Positions 1 through 10,246 of a stretch of 64,000 bases of DNA are shown in pieces. The position numbers and the translations under genes are program-made. The first letter of the stretch is position 1. Each line of letters starts with the position of its first letter. The notes under the pieces are model-generated. The model saw only the letters and a list, made by a program, of their open reading frames with translations. It was not told the DNA's origin and ran no database searches. Source of the stretch: Rebecca billardiae RCC1528 (taxonomy: Eukaryota > Haptophyta); the NCBI GenBank assembly GCA_965240325.2, contig OZ251224.1, positions 2,728,001 through 2,792,000 of the forward strand, read 5' to 3'.

Positions 1-733
1 GCGCGCCGCCGTGCGCGTGGGCGCGCAGCGCCGACGGCGACTTGTGGGGGCTCGCGCGCACGGATGCGCCGATCGACGACTTGCGCTCGGGCTTCGCTGG
101 AGACGCAAGCGGCGCCGGCGCGTGCGCGCGCTCGTCACGCGCCGAGCTGCCCGGCGTGCTCGCCCTGCTCGGGGCCGCGCTCGGTGGCGGCTGCGCGCAG
201 TGGCTTGCCTTTGCCATGATCTCGTCGGCTGCGCCCTTGAGCAGTGGCGCGCATGGCGCTGGAGCGACGTTGGGACGCGTGCTCGGCATGAGGACTGACC
301 CGGCCCGCGGCGGAGCCTCGCCCATCTCGCCGATGGTGGTGACTGGCGGCGCCGCAGGCGCATCGACGGCCGGCGCGGAAGTAGGCGTGCCGGCCGACTG
401 GGCGTCGTTGACCGTGGGCGTGGTGTCCGCCGGCATGGCATCGCAGCTCACGTCGGTCGAAAGGGCGGTCGTCCCTTCGGGCCGAGGCGCGCCGACATCC
501 ACCTCGTCGTCCACGACGTCCGCGCTGCCAGCCTGCGTGGACGCATGCGCCAGGAAGTCCTCTCGGCCGCGCGCGGATCGCAGCTCGAGCAGCTTGTTCA
601 CAATCGCCTCGGACTTGAGGTTGGCTCTGATGGCGTGCCTCTTCGCAAGCCGCTGGAGCTCTTTCCTGCCGAGCATGAGCACGAGCGCCCCTTGGGGCGG
701 CAGCGCTAAGAGGTCGTCGTCGCACGCCGTCAT
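1..733 (-). CDS. Partial protein with SAP-like N-terminal motif
   Basis: The reading frame is open from an ATG at 733 to the left edge of the window, so the C-terminus is missing. About residues 18-48 read LMLGRKELQRLAKRHAIRAN followed by LKSEAIVNKLLEL. This two-helix pattern, with conserved Leu, Lys-Glu-Leu, an Ile-x-Ala-Asn turn and a second Leu-rich helix, resembles SAP-type DNA/RNA-binding motifs. The rest is a low-complexity tail rich in Ala, Pro, Ser, Thr and Asp, with no second domain visible. SAP motifs usually bring chromatin or RNA-processing proteins to AT-rich DNA or RNA; that role here is inference. The frame was chosen over two overlapping ORFs because only this one gives a recognisable motif. 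Confidence 0.5.
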   Translation of the reverse strand, partial: MTACDDDLLALPPQGALVLMLGRKELQRLAKRHAIRANLKSEAIVNKLLELRSARGREDFLAHASTQAGSADVVDDEVDVGAPRPEGTTALSTDVSCDAMPADTTPTVNDAQSAGTPTSAPAVDAPAAPPVTTIGEMGEAPPRAGSVLMPSTRPNVAPAPCAPLLKGAADEIMAKASHCAQPPPSAAPSRASTPGSSARDERAHAPAPLASPAKPERKSSIGASVRASPHKSPSALRAHAHGGA

Positions 734-1135
734 GTGAGCAGCAGAAGCGGGCGTGCCGCGTGCGTGTTGGAGGGTTGGGCGTGATCGCCAAAGAGGCGTT
801 TCGGCGGCGGCTTGCCCGTCCGGACGCCCGTTTTGTTTATTCATTCCGGGTTTCGTTGTCCGGTAACACCGGTCCCGCACTCCCGCTGCAACCTCGGACC
901 AGAGGTACCCGCAGCCCTCCTGTTGCCCTCGCATGCCAGCGCGCGGCCACGCGTCGCGCTCCGATTGGCGCGGCGCATTCCGAGCCGGCAAGGCTGCCGT
1001 TTGCATTACTCTGCTCGTGAGCACTCGGTCTCAGTGTCGGACTCGGTGTTTCGGCTTTCGGCGACTTTCGGCGTGGAGACGGCCATCCGTCTCATCCCGC
1101 CGACATCCGAGTCAGACCGAGAGTGGCGGGAGCCG
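734..1135. other. Intergenic gap, nothing recognised
   Basis: This roughly 400-base gap separates two genes on the minus strand. Short ORFs cross it on both strands, but they are Arg- and Ser-rich frame shadows. No RNA gene, repeat or promoter element could be identified. Confidence 0.4.
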
Positions 1136-2098
1136 TCACGCTTCTGGCGGAAGCTGCGCTGAGGCCGGTCTGCCCGAGAGGCTCGCGCTCGTAGCAGCGC
1201 CGCTGTCGTCTGCACGGCTCGCGCGCTCGTCGGGGAAGAGCTCCTCCGGCTCGGCGCGCGCACCCGGCGGCGGCGTCTCCCCGTCCAAGCCATCCACCTC
1301 GCCGGTGGCGGTATCGACGTGCCACTGCGTCAGGTAGTGCGAGTACCCGCCCAGGGCGAGCTCGGCGCGCACGCGCTCCATCTCGCTCTCCACGTAGGCG
1401 GCGCGGTCCTTGAACTCCTCCAGCGCACCGCGCGCGTCCGCCTCCTGCTCCACCAGCTCACGGAGCAGCGCCTCGCGCATCTGCTCGTCGACCACGGTGC
1501 GGCGCGACCGCTCCTCGGCCGCGGGCGCGCCATCCGCCTCCATCTGCCTCACGATGAGCGCCGCTCGCTTGCTGGGCGAGGGGCGGCTGGCGTTCGGGTC
1601 GATGGGCTCGGCCACTCGCATCCCCTTCATCTCATTGCGCACCGTCTCCATGCGCTGCGTCGCCACCGCGAACGTGTCCGCCCCGAGGAGATGGGCGACC
1701 GCTTGCTCGCCAGCTGGCAGGTCGGGGCCAAACGGGACGGGCTCAGGCTCGTCGTCGTTGGGGTCCTCCTCGTCGACGATGGCTGAGGGCCAAGGGGCGG
1801 CCTCGAACGCCTCAGCGACCGTGGTTGCCTTCTCGATGACCTGATCCGCCTGTGCCGTCGCCTCCGCGACGAGCTTGGACTTTGGGCGCGCCGGCGGGCC
1901 GCGCGGCGCCCGCGTCGGCCGGCTCGGATGGAACAGCCCCGGCAGCTGCTTGCGGAGCTGGTTCTCCTGCTTCGCCGCCTTGCGCAGGAAGTCGTGCCGC
2001 AGCTGCTCCTCGTCGGCCTGCTGCTTCTCCCCGAGCACCAAGCTCGAGGTCATGGGCAAGCCGCCCCGGCGGGGCGGTTCTCGTCGTGCGTCCGCCAT
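1136..2098 (-). CDS. Uncharacterised acidic, partly helical protein
   Basis: A single open frame encodes about 320 residues starting at the ATG at 2098 (MADARREPPRRGG). An upstream GTG at 2179 in the same frame is less likely to be the start. The N-terminal part is Lys/Glu/Gln-rich and probably helical. The middle is acidic (VDEEDPNDDEPEPVPFGPD). A coiled-coil-like stretch follows around residues 220-265 (LLRELVEQEADARGALEEF and onward), with a short Tyr/Trp-containing patch (GGYSHYLTQWHVDTATGEVD) near the end. No known domain was recognised. It lies head-to-head with the CCDC77-like coiled-coil gene, 131 bases from its start, so the two could share a promoter. The balanced residue use and the lack of stops support a real protein; the function is unknown. 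Confidence 0.6.
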   Translation of the reverse strand: MADARREPPRRGGLPMTSSLVLGEKQQADEEQLRHDFLRKAAKQENQLRKQLPGLFHPSRPTRAPRGPPARPKSKLVAEATAQADQVIEKATTVAEAFEAAPWPSAIVDEEDPNDDEPEPVPFGPDLPAGEQAVAHLLGADTFAVATQRMETVRNEMKGMRVAEPIDPNASRPSPSKRAALIVRQMEADGAPAAEERSRRTVVDEQMREALLRELVEQEADARGALEEFKDRAAYVESEMERVRAELALGGYSHYLTQWHVDTATGEVDGLDGETPPPGARAEPEELFPDERASRADDSGAATSASLSGRPASAQLPPEA

Positions 2099-2229
2099 CT
2101 TGTCAAACTGCCAAGCTTGGCTCAGGTTCGCGAGCGCGCTGGGCCTCCGCCGAACGGTTTCGGCCGAATCCGGAAGCACTGCCGAACGCGCTCACGGCCG
2201 GCGCCAAGCCGTCCGCGGCGCGCCACGTG

Positions 2230-4180
2230 ATGTCGGGCCAGATGCCCACGGCGTCGGAGGTTTTGCATGACGAGGAGATCATGCGCATCCACGAGCTCTG
2301 GCAGCAGACCAAGGCCGAGCTCAAGCTCAAGGCGCGCGAGCTCGCCGAGCTCGAGCACGCGCGAGCGCTCGAAGGCGAGCAGCTGCAGGCCGAGCACGCC
2401 AACGGGATGCGCGAGATGCAGGCAATCTGCGTCGAGCTGCGCGACAAGAACCGTGGGCTGGAGACGCAGCTCCAGGGCGCGCACGACGAGATCCGCCGGC
2501 TCAGCGGCCTCCTCGAGGAGTCCAACCGCAAGGCGCGTGAGGCGCACGGCCGCGTCGAGCAGCAGGCTGCGCTCGCGAGCAGCGGCGAGCAGCAGGTGCG
2601 CGAGCTGCACCAGAGCCTGCGCGCGCTCGAGCGCGACCGGAAGGAGGTGATTGACAGGTCGTACGCCGACGTGCGCCGGCTCGAGGAGCAGCTCGCGCAG
2701 AAGGACCAGACCATCGCGGCGCTCGAGGCGCAGGCGCGCAACGCGACGCAGAGTGTGCGCGCCGCGCGCGACGAGCACGCGGGCGAGGTGGAGCGCGCGC
2801 GGGAGCAGCAGCGCCGGCTCGAGGACGCGGACGCGTCGAACCGCGAGCTCTCGAAGCAGCTCGGCGCCACGCGCGAGCAGCTCAAGTACCTCCAGCTCGC
2901 GCGGCGCAACGAGGCGCAGCTGCACGCGGTCGTGCAGCAGCTGCAGGCAGACAACGCGCGGCTCGTGAAGGTGCTCGCGGCCACCGACGAGTTCCGCGAC
3001 TTCGTCGAGTACGCGGACGACTCGGGCGGGCTGTCGTACGTGACGCCCGCCGCGGGCGGCGCCGGCGCGCTCGCGCGCGCCGAGTCCGTCGTCGCCGACG
3101 ACATGCCCGTGCGCGGCGCGCGGCGCGAGGGTGCACTGTGGGTGCCAAGTGACGCGTTCACGCTGGCCAACGAGTTTCGGCATACACATGCCCCGCACGT
3201 GGGCTCGGACGTGTTCGCCGACCTGCTGCTCAAGCTGAACGCCGTGTGGCGGCAGCGCGAGCAGCGCGCGCTCGCGCGCCTGCGCCAGCGCCACGCCGAC
3301 GAGCGCCAGCGCCTGCTCCGCCGCTCGAAGAACCGCGAGCCGTACACGACCATCGTGCAAGCGGCGGAGGTGGAGCGACTCAAGCGCGAGCTGCGCGTGG
3401 TCCGGCTCGGCGTGGGCTCGGGGCGGCGGCGGCTGAACGAGACGGAGGAGCGGCTGCTCGAGTCGAGCCTCGCAGCCGTCGAGTCGCTCTCGGCGCAGGT
3501 GTGCGCGCCGCGCGAGCGCCAGCCCCACGCGCCCCTCGTGCGGACAGCTGGGCACTCGCGAGCCGCGCTACCTGCGCAGCCAGCGCATGACTGGGGCGTG
3601 CCGTGCGCGCTGCGCACGCGCGCGCGCAGCTGGCTGCGCTCAAGGACAAGGACGCGATGCAGCGGCAGGAGAGCATGGGCCCAGACGCCCCCGGCGCGCC
3701 GTCCGGCGCGTACGCCGACGGCGCCGCCGCCGCCTCGAGCAAGGCTGCCGACATGGTCGACGTGCTCGGCGACAAGATCGGCGCGCTCGTTCACGACTTC
3801 CAGCGGCGCACGACCGAGGTGCGGCGGGACGAGGCGGACGTGTACATCACGCTGCTCAAGCTGCAGGCGTGGTTCTTTGAGAGCCTCGAGCGCCGCGTGC
3901 ACGCGTGCAGGTGCGCGCCGGGAGGCCACCCGGCCATGCTCCGAGCGACGCGTCCGTCCCGCAGCTGCACCTCGACTCACGCGCGCCGTCGCCGCCACCG
4001 CCCCCGCCGCCGCCGCCGCGCAGGGACCGGGTCCGAAGCCTTGCGCACGAGTTGCAGCCTGCGCTGGATGCTGCCGAGGGCATGACGCCCTTCCGAGGAG
4101 GGTACGGCCGCTCTGGGCTGTCCGACGACGAGCACGAAGAGGAGGAGCGACGCCGGCTCTTCGACTACGACGATGAGTAA
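2230..4180 (+). CDS. Long coiled-coil protein, possibly CCDC77-like (basal body/flagellum)
   Basis: The model has three exons, 2230-3498, 3630-3896 and 3965-4180, giving about 583 residues. Both introns are in phase 0 and have GT...GCAG borders (131 and 68 bases). The start ATG begins MSGQMPTASEVLHDEEIMRI. Residues about 15-250 are an almost unbroken Glu/Leu/Gln/Arg heptad coiled coil. A region around residues 300-400 (LWVPSDAFTLANEFRHTH, LLLKLNAVWRQREQRALARL, and NREPYTTI followed by a basic helix) resembles, from memory, the conserved core of CCDC77-type proteins linked to centrosomes and basal bodies. That assignment is tentative. A Pro-rich run (about nine Pro) and an acidic C-terminus ending FDYDDE come last. 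It is probably a cytoskeletal scaffold. A generic coiled-coil protein is the alternative. Confidence 0.7.
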
Positions 4181-4848
4181 CTAGTTGGCTGGTAACAGCC
4201 GCGCACTGAGCGTGCAGCAGTCGACGAGTACAGCTCTTGTCCTATTATAAACCTGTCAGTCCTTGCTGACGATAGTTGATTAGTGGCGGACGCGATACAG
4301 ACAGCAGGGTCCAGCGATGAGTCGACGATATGATATTATATATCTGCTAGAACTTAGATCTCTGAGACTCAGCAGACTACGGTCTGCTGACAGTGACTGC
4401 TCTGCTGACAGTCTGCTCACTGCTGCCGCTGGTCGTCATCGTATTCGTCGACGGTATTATTCGTAACTCATCGAATCGTCATCAGGCTTCATTCGTCATC
4501 GCCGGCACTCTGACTCATCCGTCATCGGCGGTCATCTTCATAGATCTACGGCACCGGAGTGTCACACGACTTATCAAATTGATGCGCTGATCGGCAGTCG
4601 TGATCTGTGACGAATGTGATGCCGCCTCTAATCACGCCTGCTGCAGCGGCCTGTAGTCACACTCACAGCCCTGGTGCCGCGGGTCATGCGTACCAATCCG
4701 ACCATGCATGGCGCCGCCGCGTGTGTGAACGCCGTGCTCCTCCCGTCTCCGTAGCTCCCCAACGACTCAGGCTGTCGACTGGATATACCCAGAGCCTGCA
4801 TTCGCTTGCGCCGCAAGCATGGGACGTGCCATGCCTACAGTGGCGGCT
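4181..4848. other. AT-richer intergenic spacer between converging genes
   Basis: This gap lies between the 3' ends of the coiled-coil gene and the phosphodiesterase gene. It is lower in GC than the genes and contains short repeated CTGCTGACAGT-type words around 4380-4430. No gene is supported. Confidence 0.5.
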
Positions 4849-7289
4849 TTAGCTCGGCGGCGACGCTGTCTTGCTGTGATCCGTCGCGACTGCGCGCTGC
4901 TCCTTCCAGTGCGCGAGCGCGGCGTCCAGCTTGGGCGAGAGCAGGGGCCGCAGCGGCGGGAGGTGCATGCAGATGCCCTCGAGCAGAGGCTGCACCAACG
5001 CCTCCATGAAGCCGATCTGCGAGCCGGCGAACTTGGCCTGCCCCACACCTTCCGCTCTGTCGCACATGGGCGAGAGCTGCAAGGTTCGCACGCGCGAGGC
5101 GGGCGCGCGCCGCGGAGTGAGCCGTGCGGTCCGCGCGCGCGCCGCGGTGTGCGTGCGCGCTGCGGCCGGCGCGCGGCGGCGCGCACCGGCAAGCCTCGTT
5201 GTCGCTCCGCGTCGCCCTGCGAGAAGAACTCGTCCCGCAGCCGGCGTGACCACTCGATGTGCGCGGGCAGCGAGCGGAACGGGTGGCTGATGTCGGCTGA
5301 GTGCAGCAGGATCGGCAGGAACCGGTCGATTGGCATGAGCGAGTCCGCTCGCGAGTGGCCGTGCTCCTGCGGCGCGCGCGGCGCGGCGACACGTGCGGCG
5401 CGGCGCGGCGCGGCGCGGCGGAACGTTGAGTCCGGCAACGGCGTGCGCGCGCGTGGGAGCGGCCAGCACGGGCGTGGGTTGCGCGTCTCGCGCTCTTGCG
5501 CGCCCTCGCGCGCCGCGGCGCACGCTGCCGCACGCACCTGCTTCGGCGCCTGCGCGGTCGAGACGAGCTCGGTGACCTGCGCAAAGTGCTCTGCCATGTC
5601 CGTCGCCAGCACCATCTTGACGACCAGCTGCCTCAGCTCGCGGTGCTGCTTGGGCTCGAGGGTGTGGAAGATGTTCAGCTCGGGGCTGAGCATCAGCTTG
5701 AACGCCTCCGAGACGTGGTAGTTCTCCAGCACCGACCGGTCGTTGTACGTCATCGCGAGCGGGTCGTTCGAGTTGATCAGGTACGCATTCGTTACGCCCG
5801 GGTGTCTGAAGTCGTGCACGACCGCGGCAAAGAAGAGTGCAAGGAGGTGCGTCTGCTCGAGCTCCCACCCCTCCTCGACGCCGGACTTGCACACGAGCAC
5901 GTGCGTGGCGTACAGCACGTCCGCCGCGTGCATCTCGTTGTGGAACTGGTTGTCCGCGTGGTACCCCTTGTTCAGCGCGGTGCACAGCGCCATCAGCCGG
6001 TGGCAGCCGATTCCGAACGCCTCGTTGAGGCCATACCGGGTGAAGACGCTCACCGTCACAAACGTGAGCGGGTCGGCGACCTCCTCCCTGAGGGCGAAGA
6101 TGCTCAGGTCCTCGTCGCCCGCCATGATGCGCGCCTTCAGCTCCAGCAGCTTGCTCGTCGTCGCGTGCGTCTCCGCCAGCCTGGAGATCATCATCGACGA
6201 CGCGTCGAGGTCCGAGTCCCCGCGCATCATCCTGCCCGCCGACGCTGCGCCCGAGCCACGCCTGTCCTTGGTGCGCAGCGCGTGCGCCGCGATGGACGAG
6301 CGCCTGGGCGCCTTGAGCCTGCGGTGCACCTCGTCGCCGGCGTGCTCGAAGCGCACGCTCAGCCGGTCGGAGTTCGTGTGCGGCAGCAGGTCGAGCGACG
6401 TCTCGAGGTCCTGCACCTCGATCTCCTCGTCGTCGTCGTCCTCGTCGTCGGCCGCCTCAGCTGAGTAGTTGATGCGGATGTAGTCGCGGACGTCCTTGTC
6501 GGCGAGCTTGTGCCTGATCTCCACGTTCGAGTCCCACGAGGCGTCCGCCGTGGCGAGCACCTGGTGGATCTCCTCCGAGTGCAGCAGCTGGTACACGAAC
6601 TCGAGCTCCTCCGACCAGACGAACGGCGCGCCGGCCGGACTGCCGCGGCCGTCACGATCGAGCTGCAACCCGTCGCGCAACGCGTCGCCGAGCTCGCCCA
6701 CGGCCGCCGCCGACGGGGCGTCCGTGGGCAGCTGCTCCGCGTCGAGGCCCGCGCCGGCCCACCTCCCGCGTAGCGCCGCCAGCGCGACCAGCGCCGCGTC
6801 CTTCCGCTCCGTGAGCCCGTGGCTCTCGTGGTCGTGGTCAGGCTCGCCCTCCAGGCTGACCGCGAGCACCGGAGCGGCCGTCGGCGCAGCCTCCGGGACC
6901 ACCGGCTGCTCCTCCGTGGGGGGTGTCTTGGTGGACCCGGCGGGCGCCGGGCTGAAGGGGCGCAGGCGCTCGACAATGTCCCTCACCGAAGTCCGCGGCG
7001 TCGGTCCGGATCCGCCATCTTGCCCGAAGCTGCTGCTGTCGCGTAGCCGGGAGAAGGAGGGCGGCGCGCTGTACCGCTTGTTCGAGCCGCCAGACGTGGA
7101 CGCGTCGAACTCGCGCACGGCGTCGTAGAACACGGGCGGGTCGCTGCCGCTGCCCGTGGACTGCTCGTCGGCCCCTCGCTCCGAGCTCGCGTCCTTGGAG
7201 GCCTGCGCCGCAAGCATCGCAGCCAGACCGCTGGCCTCGGGCCTTGCTGAGCTGCCCTCGCCGCCACCATTCTCGCCCTCTGTGGCCAT
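4849..7289 (-). CDS. Class I 3',5'-cyclic nucleotide phosphodiesterase
   Basis: The model has three exons (7289-5538, 5366-5187 and 5076-4849), about 719 residues. Both introns are in phase 0, with donors GTGCG and acceptors GCAG. The enzyme should hydrolyse cAMP and/or cGMP. The catalytic domain starts near residue 400. HNEMHAADV carries the first metal-binding histidines, VVHDFRHPGVTNAY is the HD metal site, and LATDMAEH is followed by LLHSADISHPFR, the second Asp site. EFFSQGDAERQRGLP then runs across the last splice into LSPMCDRAEGVGQAKFAGSQ, which matches the family's closing helix with the invariant Gln. The roughly 400-residue N-terminus is low-complexity and acidic (EDDDDEEIEVQDLE), with no GAF or membrane segment seen. 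The HD motif has Arg where many members have Asp or Glu. The start ATG at 7289 (MATEGENGGGEG) lies just downstream of an in-frame Arg-rich extension that is probably not coding. Confidence 0.9.
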
Positions 7290-7667
7290 CGCCGAGGGCG
7301 GCTCAGCGACACCTCGTGCGCAAGCGGTCCCCGTGGCACAAGGCGAACACCCCACCGCCCCGAGTCGGGCGTGCTGTCGGCTCCCCGGGCCGCCGCAGCG
7401 TTGAGCCCAGGGAGATCCTGCCCGACGCGCAGCCTTCCTTTCTACTGGCGATAAACCAGCAGCGAGCACGAGCGGCTCCGGCCGGGGCGGGGGCGCCGGC
7501 CTTTTGTTGGTCCGGCGCTGTTCCCGGGTGGGTCCCGACTCCCGAGTCCCGACGCTCGATGAATACCCGCATAATATATGAATGTATTCATCGTCCTGGT
7601 CTCGTCAACAGACAACTTGATGAAACGGACAAAGGTCAGGACGACGTGAACCGAGTCTACAGTCAGC
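7290..7667. promoter_or_regulatory. Divergent intergenic region, phosphodiesterase / RNA methyltransferase
   Basis: These 378 bases separate the start codons of two divergently transcribed genes and must hold both promoters. The stretch around 7560-7620 is AT-richer. No TATA box or other defined element could be assigned. Confidence 0.35.
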
Positions 7668-8630
7668 ATGGCGGCGCCCGGCGTGGCAAGCATCGTTGAA
7701 GGCGCTCGCAAGAAGTGGCGCGAGCAGCGCGACAGCCGCCTGTGCTGTGTGCGGTGCATGGTCGAGCTCGGCCACCAGGTCGAGCGCGCATGGGATGACG
7801 AGTGCATGCGCCTTGCCCTCCTCGAGGTCTTCCGGGAATGCCTGCTCGACCTTGGCTCCAGCCGGCACGAGGAAGTGCGGTGGATGGGCGTGCTCGGGCG
7901 CAAGATGAAGTCGCTCGACTTCTCGCTCACCCATTTCCTCAACATCCTGCTCCCGTTCGAGCGCGAGCACACTCGCGGCCTGCAGGACTACGAGTTCCTC
8001 GCCACGCGCATCACCGCAGCTGACGGCAGCAGTGGTGCGGCTCAGGAACGGCCGCGACTTGGGGCCCTGCACATTGTTGTTGACAACATGCGTTCCGCGT
8101 TCAACGTCGGTTCGATATTTCGCACGGCGGAGTGCCTCGGTGCGGTCAAAGTCCATCTCTGCGGCTACACGGCTACCCCCAACGACGCGCACGTGCTCAA
8201 GACGACCATGGGCACGCATGCGCACGTGCAGTGGGCGTGGGCGCAGAGCGCGCTCGAGACTGTCGCCGCGCTGCAGTCGGAGGGGGTGCCCACCGTCGCA
8301 CTCGAGACCGTCGTTGATGCGACGCGCACGTACGACTTCTCCTTTCCGAAGCCGTGCGCACTCCTTGTCGGCAACGAGAAGCATGGGCTCGGACCGGACC
8401 TCATTGCGCTCTGCACAGGCGTTGTCGCGATCCCCTGCGTCGGGATGAAGAACTCGCTCAACGCCGGCGTGGCCGTCGGCATGTGTGCGCACGAGGTTAT
8501 GCGTCAGTGGAGCCTGTCGCGGCTTTCCCACGCGCCCCAGTCTCGCGAGGGCGCCCGGACAAAGGAGCACGAGTCGGTGTCGGAGCGCCGCGCCCGGTAT
8601 GCTCTGCACAACATCGATGAAGGCACGTGA
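7668..8630 (+). CDS. SpoU-family RNA 2'-O-ribose methyltransferase
   Basis: This single-exon gene encodes 320 residues from ATG at 7668 (MAAPGVASIVEG). The C-terminal half is a SPOUT (trefoil-knot) methyltransferase with three clear motifs. Motif 1 is VDNMRSAFNVGSIFRTAE, with the Asn and Arg that position the target ribose. Motif 2 is LLVGNEKHGLGPDLI. Motif 3 is IPCVGMKNSLNAGVAVGM, which forms the S-adenosylmethionine-binding knot. Proteins of this type methylate 2'-hydroxyls of tRNA or rRNA. The roughly 130-residue N-terminus is helical, Cys- and Arg-containing, and could bind RNA. The exact substrate (TrmH-like tRNA position 18 or an rRNA site) cannot be read from the sequence. No organelle-targeting peptide is obvious. 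It has no introns, unlike most neighbours. Confidence 0.9.
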   Translation: MAAPGVASIVEGARKKWREQRDSRLCCVRCMVELGHQVERAWDDECMRLALLEVFRECLLDLGSSRHEEVRWMGVLGRKMKSLDFSLTHFLNILLPFEREHTRGLQDYEFLATRITAADGSSGAAQERPRLGALHIVVDNMRSAFNVGSIFRTAECLGAVKVHLCGYTATPNDAHVLKTTMGTHAHVQWAWAQSALETVAALQSEGVPTVALETVVDATRTYDFSFPKPCALLVGNEKHGLGPDLIALCTGVVAIPCVGMKNSLNAGVAVGMCAHEVMRQWSLSRLSHAPQSREGARTKEHESVSERRARYALHNIDEGT

Positions 8631-9676
8631 CCGATCGCTCGGTGCTGCCGGGCTGATGAATGACAGGACGATCTCGACTCCAGCCTTGACTCCGCCCAAC
8701 GGTCTCCACCGCCCGACTATGTGCTTATTTGAATAATATAAGTCATCTCAGAGAATGCCGCAGACCGCGGAGACTAGCTATATACATCATCATGGCCGCC
8801 CGCGGTGCTACGGAGCTCTAATCAGCAGTAACGGTTCAGCGCGGCCCGCGGCCGGAGCGCGGTACGGCCGTAGCGTGGAGCCCCGCCGGGGGCCCTCACT
8901 ACGACGTTGTCAAAAGATCTTTTGATCAATTAATAAAGAAACATAATATATATATATGTATGACCGACTCGGAACAGCCCCGGGTCCGCGGAGGCGGCGG
9001 ATGTCACTGAGTACTCGGTCACCGACTCGGAAGATACGTGCGGCGGCCCCGGGCGCTGGCGGGCGCAGACAGAGAGAGAGAGGCCGAGCCGCCGCCCGGC
9101 GCTGGCGTCGTTCGTGACCGCCGGCGGATTCATCAGACAGTCTGCATGCACTCCGACGACGATGGCTTTTATTGAGCAGTCTACAACCGACGGTACTTCG
9201 TCAGACCCTCTCGAGGCTCGACCGTGAATCCTGATCGATGTTATTCAGGTGTCTGACCGGCGCGCGGCCGCGGGGCGTGCGCGCCGCGGCGGCACGGCCG
9301 ACCACGGGCATCATGCACGACCACTGCGGCGCAGCCTGGTGGCCCGCACAGGGCAGACCGTGCGGCAGGCTCACAGTCTCACACCCAGCCCCTGGCCTGA
9401 GGCCCGACCGTGCCGGCCGCCGCGGCCGGCACGGTCGGGCCTCAGGCGGAGGGGCGTCATCACCGGCACTCCGCACGGGGCCGTCTACACTAACGAGTAA
9501 GTACAGCGGTTAGTGAGGTTGACGCCCCCTCCTGGACCGGATTGAAGTCGTGGTTGTTCAGTCGCTAGAGTCGGCCGCGCCGCGGACTGAGACAGGCAGC
9601 TAGCTCGCATCCCGTGCTGGTAGCAGAGCCCTTGCACGGTGCGGCTGTAAGCACGTGTCAAAAGGCGCCGGCTTTA
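8631..9676. other. Repeat-containing intergenic region
   Basis: About 1 kb without a supportable gene. It holds TATATA-type runs near 8945-8960, a GA-repeat near 9068-9082 and a perfect long palindrome at 9395-9447 listed separately. Short ORFs over the palindrome are mirror images of each other on the two strands and are not genes. Confidence 0.5.
9395..9447. repeat. Perfect 26-bp inverted repeat with one-base centre
   Basis: Positions 9395-9420 (beginning GCCTGAGGCCCGACCGTGCC) are exactly reverse-complementary to 9422-9447, with a single C at 9421 between the arms. The 53-base unit could extrude as a cruciform in DNA or fold into a very stable hairpin in RNA. It lies in a gene-free stretch and no flanking duplication was found. 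Confidence 0.9.
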
Positions 9677-10132
9677 TTAGCGCCAGTGAAGAACAGGCGG
9701 CAGTAGCTCCAGCTCGTCACGGGCAAAATATCCGATCCAGTCCTCGCCATCTACGGCGTCGCCGTCGAAAGCAACTTCGATCTCGGCATCTGTCGCTAGT
9801 TCAGCGCAGCAGCACGCTGGATCCTCCTCGCAGATGGACCAAGCGCTGGTCACGATGCCAACCATGCCCCGCGAGCTGCCACCCGCTAGCTTCGCGTGCG
9901 TGACGTGCTTCACCACTCGCACTCGGTCGCCCACGTCAATCTCAGCGACGGATACGATCGCTTGCGAACGCGACGTGACGGTTGTTGAGCGGTGGATGAC
10001 ACCAGGCGGCCGATTGGCGCCATGCCATCCTGAGATACAAGGGAGCAGCGTGAGCAACCCAAGCTTGATCGCTCGACGCGCCGCCATCGTGCGACCGCGT
10101 CGACTTTTGCTGCAGTTCGGGAGATTCGTCAT
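9677..10132 (-). CDS. Small SH3-barrel protein, FTR variable chain/DUF3252-like, possibly plastid
   Basis: One exon encodes 151 residues, starting at ATG 10132 (MTNLPNCSKSRRGR) or at the internal MAARRAIKLG at 10087. The N-terminal about 45 residues contain a hydrophobic stretch (LGLLTLLPCISGW) followed by basic and Ser/Thr residues, compatible with a signal-plus-transit leader. The mature part from about residue 63 reads AEIDVGDRVRVVKHVTHAKL, then GMVGIVTSAW, and ends with IGYFARDELELL. This resembles the beta-barrel of ferredoxin-thioredoxin reductase variable chains and the related DUF3252 proteins (VGDRVRV at the start, a hydrophobic-DELE strand at the end). Three consecutive Cys (PACCC) lie in a loop. 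The exact family and role are inference. It is head-to-head with the glycine-rich membrane protein, 114 bases apart. Confidence 0.6.
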   Translation of the reverse strand: MTNLPNCSKSRRGRTMAARRAIKLGLLTLLPCISGWHGANRPPGVIHRSTTVTSRSQAIVSVAEIDVGDRVRVVKHVTHAKLAGGSSRGMVGIVTSAWSICEEDPACCCAELATDAEIEVAFDGDAVDGEDWIGYFARDELELLPPVLHWR

Positions 10133-10246
10133 TCCTCGATCTCAGATCTGATCGCAACTTCGTCGGCGTTCCGTCGCGGCGCGGCGAGCTCGATTTGGCT
10201 CGAGCGACGCCGTCCGCGGCCCGCAACTCTCCGCTCGCCGGTTGCG

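Noticed and set aside
135-791. 218-residue minus-strand ORF over the first gene
   Set aside because: Arg/His/Ala-rich with no pattern; the overlapping frame from ATG 733 carries a SAP-like motif.
1852-2229. Upstream extension of the coiled-coil ORF
   Set aside because: It overlaps the opposite-strand gene and has Pro/Ala/Ser-rich non-protein-like sequence; the coiled coil starts after ATG 2230.
2103-3998. 631-residue minus-strand ORF
   Set aside because: Ser/Arg/Cys-rich mirror image of the coiled-coil gene; a typical antisense shadow in GC-rich coding DNA.
9201-9513. ORFs on both strands over the long palindrome
   Set aside because: They are mirror products of the inverted repeat itself.
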